In this document: one piece after another, positions 6,988 through 15,325 of the stretch
How the letters are laid out: the number at the start of each line of letters is the position of its first letter
Position numbering within the stretch: position 1 is the first letter of the stretch
Source of the DNA: CAZGXM01 sp964529795
Lineage (GTDB): Bacteria > Bacillota > JADQBR01
NCBI GenBank assembly: GCA_964529795.1
Contig: CAZGXM010000011.1
Coordinates: forward strand, 1 to 50,146
Direction: 5' to 3'
Length of the DNA: 50,146 nt
Position numbers and translations under genes: made by a program
Notes under the pieces: model-generated
What the model was told of the DNA's origin: nothing
Databases searched by the model: none
Seen by the model: the letters and a program-made list of their open reading frames with translations, nothing else

Positions 6988-8106
6988 TTAAAAAAACAGT
7001 AATTTTACACGCATCAATAACAACCTGATTAATTGGAACGTTTCCGGAGCAGCAAGGGCAATAAGGGTAAATGGTATCAACGCCGCAATCATAATCTGGG
7101 CCACATGGCCCATTTTCAATCTCCGGCGGTACAGTTCACTTACCCCTTTGGCGTCCACCAATGCCGGGCCAATTTTCATCCGGGTGAGCAACGTGCTGGC
7201 CATGCCACGGCGGCCTTTTTCCAGGAAATCCAGCACATTGGAATGGCTGCCCACCGCCACTATCAACTCCGCTCCCTGCTGGTAGGCAAGCAACATGGCA
7301 ATATCTTCACTGATACCGGGCGCCGGTAAAATCTCCGCCTTGAGATTTAACTTTCGTAAACGTTCCATACCCGGTGCACTGCCGTCGGGATATGCGTGGA
7401 CAATCAACTGGGCACCGCATTTTAACGCCGTGTCGGAAACACTGTCCATATCGCCGATAATCAAGTGGGGTAAAAACCCCGCCTCCATGAGTGCATCCGC
7501 CCCGCCGTCCACACCAATGAGCACCGGCCTCAGCTCGCGGATATAGCTTTCAATCACCCGCAGGTCTTCCCGGTAATTGTGGCCTCTTACCACTACCAGG
7601 GCATGACACCCCTGGAAATCCACGGACACCGGGGGAATTGGCAAGTCATTCAAGAGTAAATCCAGCTCTTTGGCAGCATGGGCCAAGGTATTTCTCGCAA
7701 ACTTGGCCAATTCACACCGGTAATTTTCCCGGGTGTTTGCCAACCGCTCATTTATCAATTCAGCGGTAAGAACAGTCCCCTTGGCAATTTCATCTTCATT
7801 TAAAAAAACCTGGCTATCCCTGATTTCCACTTCTTGCCCTTCTTTGAGCGTGCAAGCCAGTCTGCTATTGTCAGCATCCATCAACAGCACGCCGTTTTTC
7901 ACCAGCATCAATGGCCCTTGATTTGGATAGCGCCCGCTAATCGATGAACTGAGATTAATCACGGCCTTGACCCGGGCCGCCAGCAAGCTGCGGGCCGCCA
8001 GTTCGTCGATATCCAGGTGGTCAATAACGGCTATGTCTCCCGGCCGGAGACGCTTTATCAAATCCTTGGTCTTTTTATCTATCCGCACAGTCCCTTTAAC
8101 ACGCAT
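6988..8106 (-). CDS. SteA-like protein (thiamine pyrophosphokinase-like fold with C-terminal membrane segment)
   Basis: About 372 residues. The middle contains the family signature: HALVVVRGHNYREDLRVIES, GVDGGADALMEAGFLPHLII, GDMDSVSD and HAYPDGSAPGMERL, resembling the thiamine pyrophosphokinase catalytic region. The C-terminus has hydrophobic helices (IMIAALIPFTLIALAAP). Homologs are named SteA, a putative cytokinetic-ring protein in actinobacteria; the Firmicute role is not established. ATG at 8106 follows GTGGGTGAAA; the frame is open further upstream to 8211 without a ribosome site. It lies directly downstream of spo0A, separated by a terminator. Confidence 0.75.
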   Translation of the reverse strand: MRVKGTVRIDKKTKDLIKRLRPGDIAVIDHLDIDELAARSLLAARVKAVINLSSSISGRYPNQGPLMLVKNGVLLMDADNSRLACTLKEGQEVEIRDSQVFLNEDEIAKGTVLTAELINERLANTRENYRCELAKFARNTLAHAAKELDLLLNDLPIPPVSVDFQGCHALVVVRGHNYREDLRVIESYIRELRPVLIGVDGGADALMEAGFLPHLIIGDMDSVSDTALKCGAQLIVHAYPDGSAPGMERLRKLNLKAEILPAPGISEDIAMLLAYQQGAELIVAVGSHSNVLDFLEKGRRGMASTLLTRMKIGPALVDAKGVSELYRRRLKMGHVAQIMIAALIPFTLIALAAPETFQLIRLLLMRVKLLFF

Positions 8107-8218
8107 ATTTTCACCCACTACCAGTAGTATGAGACAATTGCGGAAAGAGCTATACCTAATTTCAAAAAAGGTAGGAAAAATCACTAGCGTTGCATAAAAA
8201 TTATTTCGCAATTAATAA

Positions 8219-8250
8219 TGAAAAAAACCCGCCTGTATAAAACAAGCGGG
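8219..8250 (-). terminator. Rho-independent terminator after spo0A
   Basis: On the minus strand CCCGCTTGT pairs with ACAGGCGGG across a TTTAT loop (8250-8228; one G-U pair) and is followed by seven T. It lies 14 bases after the spo0A stop. Confidence 0.85.
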
Positions 8251-8263
8251 CTTGAAAAATTTT

Positions 8264-9043
8264 TTAACTCACTTTGCCAATACGCAGTTTATCCGCCACC
8301 ATGGCAATAAACTCGGAATTAGTAGGCTTTCCTCTCTCTACGTTAATAGTATAACCGAAAAATTTATTCATCATTTCCACGTTACCCCGGTCCCAGGCAA
8401 GCTCAATAGCATGACGTATGGCTCTTTCAACCCGGCTGGGCGTGGTGTTATACTTTTTAGCAATCATAGGATATAATTCCTTGGTCACCGCGCCCAACAA
8501 GTTAACTTCATCAATAACAAAGAGAATGGCATCCCGTAAATATTGATAACCTTTAATATGCGCCGGTACGCCCATTTGATGAATAATTTTTGTGACTTCC
8601 ACATCCAGATTACGGGTCTTTACAAACGCACCTTTACTCCCGTTATTAACATCAGGCATGCCGTTGGCCAGTTGGCGAATGCGCGTCCCCAGTACATCCA
8701 AATCAAATGGCTTTAAAATATAATAATCTGCACCCAATTGCAGAGAACGTTGGGTCATGCTTTCCTGGCCCAAAGCGGTTAATATAATTATTTTGGGTTT
8801 TTTGCCATCAAAACCGGATAACCTTTCCAAAACCCCAATGCCGTCCAGATGTGGCATGATTATGTCCAGAACCACTATGTCAGGCTCGTTTTCCTCAATT
8901 AGCGCCACCGCTTCTGTCCCGTTAAAAGCAGTACCTACCAACGTCAGATCATCCTGTTCGGAAAAATAATTTTCCAAAATTGCGCAGAATTCCTTATTAT
9001 CATCTGCAATTAATACATTGATTCTATCCCCCATGGTATCCAT
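8264..9043 (-). CDS. spo0A: Sporulation master response regulator Spo0A
   Basis: Spo0A is activated by phosphorelay and binds 0A boxes to start sporulation. The 259-residue protein has a receiver domain (VLIADDNKEF with acidic pocket D14/D15, phospho-acceptor Asp60 in DIVVLDIIMPHLDG, and the lysine in LKPFD). A hinge rich in Asn/Gly follows, then the Spo0A C-terminal domain with SRVERAIRHAIELAWDRGNV and FFGYTINVERGKPTNSEFIA. AGGAGG sits five bases before ATG 9043. It is next to spoIVB as in Bacillus, with a probable sigma-H promoter upstream. Confidence 0.97.
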   Translation of the reverse strand: MDTMGDRINVLIADDNKEFCAILENYFSEQDDLTLVGTAFNGTEAVALIEENEPDIVVLDIIMPHLDGIGVLERLSGFDGKKPKIIILTALGQESMTQRSLQLGADYYILKPFDLDVLGTRIRQLANGMPDVNNGSKGAFVKTRNLDVEVTKIIHQMGVPAHIKGYQYLRDAILFVIDEVNLLGAVTKELYPMIAKKYNTTPSRVERAIRHAIELAWDRGNVEMMNKFFGYTINVERGKPTNSEFIAMVADKLRIGKVS

Positions 9044-9083
9044 CCCGCCTCCTGCTAATTATTTATTTCTTTCAGAAATGCAG

Positions 9084-9111
9084 TTTCGACGAACACCTAG
9101 GATAATCCTGC
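9084..9111 (-). promoter_or_regulatory. Candidate sigma-H promoter of spo0A, overlapping a 0A-box-like sequence
   Basis: On the minus strand GCAGGATTA (9111-9103) matches the sigma-H -35 consensus RNAGGAWWW exactly. After 12 bases GTCGAAA (9090-9084) matches the -10 consensus RNNGAAT in six of seven positions. CGTCGAA within the -10 also differs from the 0A box TGNCGAA at one base, which would allow autoregulation. Confidence 0.6.
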
Positions 9112-9159
9112 TGTATGTGGTAAAAAGTGCTAAATATTTATATTTTGATAAAGTTCTAC

Positions 9160-10521
9160 TTATTTCGCAAAAAAAGAAAAACCAGGACCTGTGAAGCTTA
9201 AAGTCCTGGTTTTTTTGATGGGTTTTGTTTCACTTAACATCCATTCCACAGGGACCGCATAACCCCGGGTAGGGTCGTTGACGAAAACATGAGTGATTGC
9301 CCCGACCAATTTTCCGTTTTGAACAATGGGACTGCCACTCATCCCTTGAATTATACCACCGGTGATAGCCAACAGTTTCGGATCGGTAATCCGGATAACC
9401 ATTCCTTTGCCTTCGAAGCGATTTTGCGGCAATACACGCTCAATCTCTACGGAAAACTTCTCGATTTTGCTCCCGTCCACAACCGTATATACTGTTGCGG
9501 GACCGGTTTTAATCTCATCCGCAAAAGCCACAGGTAAAGGTTTCTGAAAATATGGATCTACAGGTAAGCGATTGAGCTTTCCGAATATCCCTACTGCAGT
9601 ATTTTTCCCGATACTTCCTCTAATGCCGTTTTCTTGAAAGATACCAATCTTTTCTCCCGGCTGTCCCCTCTTGCCTTGCTGGATGCCGTGAATAGCCGCA
9701 GAGACAATTTTTCCATACCCTAAATCGATTTGCTGATTGGTTTCCGCATCGATAATGATATGACCCAGTGCCCCAAAAGTCTTGCTTTCCGGTTCATAAA
9801 AAGTGAGGGTGCCCACACCCGCGGCACTATCGCGAATGTATAATCCTATCCGGTAGCGCCGTGTTTCCGAACAAAACCTGGGTGTGATCGACACCTTTAC
9901 CTGTTTCGTTTTTCTTTCCAAAACCATCATCACCGGAAGGTCACTGGCACCGGCCTTATCAATGATTTCTGCTGCTTCCTTATCAGTGGACACAATCACG
10001 CCGTTGATACTGATAATTTTGTCACCCAACTCCACGCCCGCCTCCCTGGCGGGAAAATACTGTTTGCCGTCCTTACCTCTTACAGGGGAATAGCCTACCA
10101 CCATAACTCCTCGCGACTGCAACATTACACCAATTGATTGACCACCGGGATACACTTTCGGTTGTGAAACCACATTCACGGTCATGTGCCGCAAAGGAAT
10201 TATACCAAACAGCTTCAACTGTAAGTTTACTTTTCCCGGCTGCACGGCCACAGGCCAGTCTTTTGAAAAACCAAAAAGCTTTTCCGTGACCATATTTCCA
10301 TTTACTCTCAATACGCCCTCAGTTTCCGTTCTTACATAGACACTTAAGCTTTCTAAAATTTCTTGTGGAAAATCAAGGTCCAGTCTTAACTGTTCACCGA
10401 CTGGTATTTTTTGTTGGGTGGGGAGGGTTAGGAAACTTTGAACCTGTGAAGTGAAGCACACGGTGGTCAGCAAAATAATCAAGCAGAGACTAAAAAAAGT
10501 GCTTCGCTTAAAATACTGCAC
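9160..10521 (-). CDS. spoIVB: SpoIVB serine peptidase, sigma-K checkpoint signal
   Basis: Secreted by the forespore into the intermembrane space, SpoIVB cleaves SpoIVFA to release sigma-K activation. The 453-residue protein has an N-terminal hydrophobic signal/anchor (about 9-25), a PDZ domain near 140-210 (VMVVGYSPVRGKDGKQYFPA, GDKIISINGVIV), and an S55 peptidase domain with His in FGALGHIII and the catalytic Ser in IIQGMSGSPIVQNGKLVGAI. It ends with VFVNDPTRGYAVPVEWML. GTG at 10521 follows AGGAGG. The last codons also form a terminator-like stem. Confidence 0.95.
   Translation of the reverse strand: MQYFKRSTFFSLCLIILLTTVCFTSQVQSFLTLPTQQKIPVGEQLRLDLDFPQEILESLSVYVRTETEGVLRVNGNMVTEKLFGFSKDWPVAVQPGKVNLQLKLFGIIPLRHMTVNVVSQPKVYPGGQSIGVMLQSRGVMVVGYSPVRGKDGKQYFPAREAGVELGDKIISINGVIVSTDKEAAEIIDKAGASDLPVMMVLERKTKQVKVSITPRFCSETRRYRIGLYIRDSAAGVGTLTFYEPESKTFGALGHIIIDAETNQQIDLGYGKIVSAAIHGIQQGKRGQPGEKIGIFQENGIRGSIGKNTAVGIFGKLNRLPVDPYFQKPLPVAFADEIKTGPATVYTVVDGSKIEKFSVEIERVLPQNRFEGKGMVIRITDPKLLAITGGIIQGMSGSPIVQNGKLVGAITHVFVNDPTRGYAVPVEWMLSETKPIKKTRTLSFTGPGFSFFAK
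9163..9212 (-). terminator. Terminator hairpin embedded in the end of spoIVB
   Basis: AAACCAGGAC (9212-9203, minus strand) pairs perfectly with GTCCTGGTTT (9188-9179). A run of T broken by one C follows. The whole structure lies within the last 18 codons of spoIVB, before its stop at 9160. Confidence 0.8.
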
Positions 10522-10849
10522 TGGCTTATCACCCTCCTACCTTTTCCCCATGCGGACTCAGCGTAGCCCCCGCCTCCTTTTCTTCCTCATTTTGGAAAAT
10601 TTTCCCTCTTCTGCAGAAGTTTTTTTTAAAACTCGAGTCTAGTTTTAAGTTAACCTTTCTAAAAAACTTTTATGCTATGAAACGCTTGTCAAATCTCCCG
10701 TTTTCATTGCTGCTGCAAGCTAAAGCAAAAGATACTTTTTATAAAATTTGATAAAATTTTTTCCATTCTCTGCTTTTAAATTTTTAAATTTACGTTGACC
10801 CAACATATTCAGTATTCCCTCATACATTTCAAACCATATTTTTTAAAAC
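10522..10849. other. Intergenic region upstream of spoIVB
   Basis: About 330 bases without a supportable gene. It is AT-rich and includes the spoIVB ribosome site (AGGAGG at about 10533-10538). I saw no clear sigma-F or sigma-G promoter by eye. Confidence 0.5.
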
Positions 10850-10879
10850 CAAAAAATTAAACCCCGGTCCGGCCCGGGG
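10850..10879 (-). terminator. Terminator after recN
   Basis: CCCCGG (10879-10874, minus strand) and CCGGGG (10867-10862) flank a six-base loop. TTTAATTTTTT follows, 25 bases beyond the recN stop. Confidence 0.7.
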
Positions 10880-10903
10880 AAACAAATTTACAAACTTTTT
10901 AAA

Positions 10904-12571
10904 TTAAGCGTTCAGTAACGTCTTAGCGTGAACCAGCGCCGCTTTATCAGTACTTCCCAACATTCGTGCCAGTTCTTCTATTCTCTGTTCTTTAGACAAA
11001 GGCTTCACCGATGTAAGCGTGCGGCCATTGATTACTTCCTTGCACACAGCAAAATGCTTGCCGGCCTTGGCGGCAATGCGTGCACTGTGAGTAACGCAAA
11101 GCACCTGGCGGTGGCTGCCGATGGCAGCCAACTTTTCCGCTATCCGGACAACAGTTTCACCGCCAATTCCCGCATCAATTTCATCAAAAATAAGAGTGGG
11201 TACCCGGTCAATTTCCGCCAGCACCGTTTTCAGCGCCAGCATAACTCTGGACATCTCACCGCCGGAAGCAATTTTAGCCAAAGGCTTCAACTCTTCGCCG
11301 GGATTGGGGGAAATTAAAAACCGTACTGTATCCTTACCCTGGGGTTGGGGTTCACTTTCAGAAACTTGTACCTGAAAACGGGTAGAGCTCATGGCCAGCT
11401 CTTCCCACAGGCCAAGCAATCGCCGGACCAGCCGCCGGCCACCTTGCCGGCGCAAATTGGTGATTTTACCTGCTAGCCTCAGGTACTCTCGTTCGAGAGC
11501 CGCCACTTCCTTCTGCAAGGCTTCCCGGTTTTCCGTTTTTTCCGTCAGCTCCTCCAGTGACGCGGCAATCCGCTCCCGGTATGCAATTATTTCCGCAACA
11601 GTGCTGCCATACTTGCGTTTTAATTGTTTTATCAACTGTAACCTGTTTTCAACTTGGTCCAGCCGCCGGGGATCAAAAGTCAATGTCTCGGCATAACGGC
11701 GTATCTCCCCGGAACACTCCTCGACCTGGTATAAAGCCTGCTCCAGATTTTCCGCCAGGGGAGCCAAACTGTCATCATACTTGAGCATGATATTCAGTTC
11801 CGCCAGGGCACGACTAATAGCATCATATGCACTTAAATTACCTGCCCCCGCGTCGTAAAGAAGACTTCGCACCTTTTCCGAGCCGCTTGCCAGTACTCCC
11901 GCACCCTCCAGGCGCTGCTTTTCCCTCGCCAATTCCTCTTCTTCTCCGGTAGATAATTGGGCCTTATCTATTTCATCCAACTGAAAACGGTAATAATCCT
12001 CTTCCCGGTCCAGGTCCCTGGCCCGTTTGTCCAAATCCTCAAGGTTTTGGCGCACTTTTTGCCAACGGTGATAAATTTCTTTGATTTGGTCCAGCAGCCC
12101 GACCATTTCCGGGCCGCAAAAGCCGTCCAGAAGCTGGCGTTGGGTGCCGGGGGATAACAGCGATTGGTGGTCATGCTGCCCGTGAATATCCACCAGCAAC
12201 CTGCCAAACTGCTGGTACATGGTCAAGGTAACCACTTGGCCGTTAACCCGGCAGGTGTTTTTGCCGTTTGCCGTTATTTCCCTGGATAAAAGCAGGTTGC
12301 CCTCATCATCCCCGGGAAGTCCCATTTCCGCCAAAAGCTGACCTGCTGCGGGCAAGCCCGTCACCTGGAATAATCCAGAAACCGTTGCCTTGTCGGTGCC
12401 ACCGCGGATATATGTCTGGCTGGCCCTCTCTCCCAGCAACAATCCCACGGCATCAATGATAATGGACTTGCCGGCACCGGTTTCACCGCTGAGAACATTC
12501 AGTCCCTCCGAAAATTCCATATGTAAGTGTTCAATCAAGGCAAAATTCTGAACCGTCAATTCCCTGAGCAT
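10904..12571 (-). CDS. recN: DNA repair protein RecN
   Basis: SMC-like ATPase recruited early to double-strand breaks. The 555-residue protein has the Walker A SGETGAGKSIIIDA near residue 28, long coiled-coil arms (about 150-380, with many EEELAREKQRL-type stretches), the signature PLAKIASGGEMSRVMLALK, the Walker B TLIFDEIDAGIGGE, and the closing CVTHSARIAAKA. Full family length. It follows argR by about ten bases, as in Bacillus. Confidence 0.97.
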   Translation of the reverse strand: MLRELTVQNFALIEHLHMEFSEGLNVLSGETGAGKSIIIDAVGLLLGERASQTYIRGGTDKATVSGLFQVTGLPAAGQLLAEMGLPGDDEGNLLLSREITANGKNTCRVNGQVVTLTMYQQFGRLLVDIHGQHDHQSLLSPGTQRQLLDGFCGPEMVGLLDQIKEIYHRWQKVRQNLEDLDKRARDLDREEDYYRFQLDEIDKAQLSTGEEEELAREKQRLEGAGVLASGSEKVRSLLYDAGAGNLSAYDAISRALAELNIMLKYDDSLAPLAENLEQALYQVEECSGEIRRYAETLTFDPRRLDQVENRLQLIKQLKRKYGSTVAEIIAYRERIAASLEELTEKTENREALQKEVAALEREYLRLAGKITNLRRQGGRRLVRRLLGLWEELAMSSTRFQVQVSESEPQPQGKDTVRFLISPNPGEELKPLAKIASGGEMSRVMLALKTVLAEIDRVPTLIFDEIDAGIGGETVVRIAEKLAAIGSHRQVLCVTHSARIAAKAGKHFAVCKEVINGRTLTSVKPLSKEQRIEELARMLGSTDKAALVHAKTLLNA

Positions 12572-12581
12572 CTTTATCCCC

Positions 12582-13034
12582 CTACGTCAACAGGCTGTTC
12601 AAGCGTTCCAAGACTTCATTGACTGCATTTTTGGGTTTTACGATCACAAGGATTGTATCGTCGCCGGCCACGGTACCGATAATTTCATTCCACGCAACAT
12701 GGTCCAGGCAGGAAGCCACGGCGTTGGCCGTGCCGGGCAAAGTGCGAATTAAAATCAAATTCTCACTGAAATCCATGGATACCACGGAATCTCTGAACAA
12801 ACGCTCCAGGCGCACCTGGTAGTTACCACCCCGCTGTTCATGGGGCAGTGCATAGCGATAAGCTTTGTTTCCCGCAGGCACTTTGACCAAGCCCAGTTCT
12901 TTAATGTCCCTGGAAATGGTGGCCTGGGTGATAGCATAGCCTTCCCGCCGGAGAGCGGTAACCAGCTCTTTCTGAGTCTCAATTTCATATCTCTCAATCA
13001 GTTCCATGATTTTTTTCTGTCTCCGCGCTTTCAA
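12582..13034 (-). CDS. argR: Arginine repressor ArgR/AhrC
   Basis: Hexameric arginine-responsive regulator of arginine synthesis and catabolism. In 150 residues it has the winged-helix N-terminus (RQKKIMELIERYEIETQKEL and ITQATISRDIKELGLVKVP) and the C-terminal arginine-binding domain (LIRTLPGTANAVASCLDHV and IIGTVAGDDTILVI, with the GTxxGDDT motif). The start is TTG at 13034 with AGAGGTG seven bases upstream, and it overlaps the stop of the preceding methyltransferase gene by four bases. Confidence 0.95.
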   Translation of the reverse strand: MKARRQKKIMELIERYEIETQKELVTALRREGYAITQATISRDIKELGLVKVPAGNKAYRYALPHEQRGGNYQVRLERLFRDSVVSMDFSENLILIRTLPGTANAVASCLDHVAWNEIIGTVAGDDTILVIVKPKNAVNEVLERLNSLLT

Positions 13035-13624
13035 CCTGCGTCACCTCGCCTCTGGACCGCCAGTAAGTAAGGTGGAAAATTTGCCCGGTTGGGGAAGGTT
13101 AGTTTGGCCACATCCCATGTTTCCCGGGGTAAAGCCACCGCCCAGGACAGCACCTGCTCCGCTTCCTCCCCGCCGCCGGCATGCCCGGTATAAAGTACCA
13201 CTGTAATCAAGCCAGAAGGTCTCAAAATTTTCGTTACAGCTTCCAGTGCGGCAACGGTAGTATTGGGTTTGGTAATCAATTTCTTGTTACTGCCGGGAAG
13301 ATAACCCAGGTTAAACATGGCCCCGCTGATACCCTCAGTCACAAATTTCAGCAGGTCCTGGTGTCCGGCATGGACTAACCTCACCCGCTCAAGCAAGTCC
13401 TCTTCTATCAAACGGGTACGGGTTTTCACAATTGCCTGCCGCTGGACATCAAAGGCATATACCTTCCCCTTTTCCCCCACGCACCGGGCTAAAAACACCG
13501 TGTCATGTCCATTGCCGCAGGTGGCATCCAGGCAGACATCCCCCGGAGTCAGCGCTTCAGACATTAATGTCTTTGCTTTACTGACGGCGTTGGGAAATAA
13601 TCTAATTTCTCTCACAACGGCCAT
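13031..13624 (-). CDS. mnmM: YtqB/MnmM-type SAM-dependent methyltransferase
   Basis: A class I methyltransferase of the rRNA-methylase-like YtqB family, whose Bacillus member methylates nm5s2U to mnm5s2U in tRNA. The 197-residue protein shows SAM motif I as CLDATCGNGHDTVFLAR, the acidic VYAFDVQ, and the family-specific FNLGYLPGSNKKLITKPNTT and VLYTGHAGGGEEAEQV. It sits between nadK and argR with overlaps on both sides, in the core replication/repair operon. Assignment to MnmM rests on family recognition. Confidence 0.8.
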   Translation of the reverse strand: MAVVREIRLFPNAVSKAKTLMSEALTPGDVCLDATCGNGHDTVFLARCVGEKGKVYAFDVQRQAIVKTRTRLIEEDLLERVRLVHAGHQDLLKFVTEGISGAMFNLGYLPGSNKKLITKPNTTVAALEAVTKILRPSGLITVVLYTGHAGGGEEAEQVLSWAVALPRETWDVAKLTFPNRANFPPYLLAVQRRGDAG

Positions 13625-14483
13625 CCTCTCCTCTCAGCTTCTCCCGGAGAACTTCGTAGAAGCTCCTGCCGTGCAGGCGGACAAGCTTGGTATAAAAAGG
13701 CGCCTTTTGGATGGTAATTTCATCGCCTTCTTCCAACTTGAAACCATGCTGGCCGTCCACGGTAAGCATCACTTCCGCCACCGCCGAGCGAACCACCACC
13801 CGCACGATTTCCTTGGGGGAAAACACCAGCGGTCGTGCGGATAAAGTGTGTGGGCAGATGGGGGTCAATAGCATTACCTCCACTTCCGGACTGACCAGCG
13901 GCCCGCCGGCAGATAAGGAATAAGCCGTGGAACCGGTGGGGGAAGAAATAATAATCCCGTCTGCAGGGTAAGTCGCATGATAATACCTCCCCACATGAGT
14001 CTCCAAAAGAATCATCCGGGAAAAAGCGCCCTTTGTCACCACGATATCATTGAGACCAAAAAATTTTTCCACTACCAGTCCGTCCCTCACCACCCTGGCT
14101 TCCAACATCATCCGTTCTTCCACAGTAAACTTGCCGTTTAAATAGTTCTCCAATCCCTGGTACAAGTCCGGCAGTTCAATCTCCGTCAAAAAGCCAAGCT
14201 GGCCCAGATTGATACCCAACAGCGGGGTCTCGCCAGGGGCAACAGAACGGGCAGTATTCAAGAGGGTGCCATCCCCGCCCAACACGAAAATACAATCAGC
14301 CCTTTTTTGTATTTCCTCCTCCGGCATGCCCAGGTCCTCTCTGTTCACCGCCCGGGCGTTGGCCAGCGGTAAAGACAGTACCACTTCCCTTTGTTCCAGC
14401 CATTTGACCATTTCCGCAGCCACTTCCAAGGCCTTTGGCTTTTTTGTATTGATTATCAATCCAATGTTTTTCACATTGCTCAC
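13602..14483 (-). CDS. nadK: NAD kinase
   Basis: Phosphorylates NAD to NADP. In 293 residues it has FVLGGDGTLLNTARSVAPGE near residue 72 (the GGDGT site), LLGINLGQLGFLTEIE, FFGLNDIVVTKG (NE/D motif) and YPADGIIISSPTGSTAYSLS, followed by GGPLVSPEVEVMLLTPICPH. Complete for the family. It overlaps the upstream membrane-nuclease-like gene by four bases and the downstream mnmM start by 23. Confidence 0.96.
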   Translation of the reverse strand: MSNVKNIGLIINTKKPKALEVAAEMVKWLEQREVVLSLPLANARAVNREDLGMPEEEIQKRADCIFVLGGDGTLLNTARSVAPGETPLLGINLGQLGFLTEIELPDLYQGLENYLNGKFTVEERMMLEARVVRDGLVVEKFFGLNDIVVTKGAFSRMILLETHVGRYYHATYPADGIIISSPTGSTAYSLSAGGPLVSPEVEVMLLTPICPHTLSARPLVFSPKEIVRVVVRSAVAEVMLTVDGQHGFKLEEGDEITIQKAPFYTKLVRLHGRSFYEVLREKLRGEDGRCERN

Positions 14484-15001
14484 CTAGCCCGAAAATGATA
14501 ATAAAGCCACGTCAACAGTATGCCCAGAACCATAAAACCCCAATTCCTACCTGCCCGCTGCAGGTGATGACCACCGGCGGTCCGGAAAGAAACATACCGC
14601 ATTTTTCCGCTATCCGGCTCCAAAAGAATAATCCCGTCCGGTTTGTAAACAGAGTAGTATTCCAACAACTGCCTCCGGCTGCGGGCACTGTTCAACCGCC
14701 GGGTCTGCTTCCCCGATTTTACTTCCACCAGGTAAGTTTTACCCTGCCTCTTGACAATAATGTCCACCACAATCATATGCCGGTACTGTCTATCATCGAC
14801 GCCGACAGTCACCGGGCAATGTCGTTCAACATCCAGAATACGATATCCTTGCGCCTTTAATATTTCCACGGCAGTTTGCACGGCTTTTCTGGCAAGCATT
14901 ATCTTTCGCTCTACACGGCGGCGACGCCGGTAGCTAGTAATATTATAAAGCAAGACTACCGCCGTTATAAAGCCAAGGATAAAAAGGTCTGAAACACGCA
15001 A
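14480..15001 (-). CDS. Membrane-anchored protein with a PD-(D/E)XK nuclease-like core
   Basis: A 173-residue protein with a hydrophobic helix at about 6-22, then a cluster of Arg (YRRRRRVERK), a soluble middle, and a second hydrophobic segment near the C-terminus (GFMVLGILLTWLYY). The middle has IVVDIIVKRQGKTYLVEVKS, an Asp ... Glu-x-Lys arrangement as in restriction-endonuclease-fold nucleases, plus RRQLLEYYSVYKPDGIILLE. Homing of such a fold to the membrane is unusual. Function is unknown; it is the first gene of the nadK-argR-recN unit. Confidence 0.65.
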   Translation of the reverse strand: MRVSDLFILGFITAVVLLYNITSYRRRRRVERKIMLARKAVQTAVEILKAQGYRILDVERHCPVTVGVDDRQYRHMIVVDIIVKRQGKTYLVEVKSGKQTRRLNSARSRRQLLEYYSVYKPDGIILLEPDSGKMRYVSFRTAGGHHLQRAGRNWGFMVLGILLTWLYYHFRAR

Positions 15002-15088
15002 GTTATCTCACCTCAATATCCATTTCTACACAGGATGAATATCTCCTTTATATCGCTACCGGCAAAGATATAGCCTGTAATCAAATAC

Positions 15089-15122
15089 AAAAAAGAGACC
15101 GGTAAAGTCAGGCCTCTTTTTG
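15089..15122 (-). terminator. Terminator, possibly bidirectional, near the end of the corA unit
   Basis: AAAAAGAG-GCC and GG-CTCTTTTTT arms flank a ten-base loop (15121-15090). T runs occur on both strands. The GGDEF remnant's stop lies inside the loop. Confidence 0.65.
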
Positions 15123-15325
15123 CTTGCAACTCTTTTTCATTTTGTACAGACGGCAGCCGGCACTGTCAATAAATTTATTGGCACCGCCGTTAACGCCTCG
15201 ATAAGTGGCCAAGCCAAAACAAATATCTATCTGCCCGGGAAATTTTTGGTCCTGATAGCAAAACTCATGTGCTCTCACCGCTTTTTGCAAACGTTCCGCC
15301 AAAACATCAATTAATTCTAGAACAT
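15108..15325 (-). pseudogene. Remnant of a GGDEF (diguanylate cyclase) domain
   Basis: About 70 codons that read as the last third of a GGDEF domain: LAERLQKAVRAHEF, then PGQIDICFGLATYRGVNGGA and FIDSAGCRLYKMKKS. These correspond to AERLRxAVE, the ITVSIGVATY strand and the ADxALYxAKxxG helix of active cyclases. The GGDEF loop itself is absent and the fragment starts in the last codons of corA in another frame, so it is a decayed piece. An HD-GYP phosphodiesterase gene lies 1.2 kb away. Confidence 0.7.
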
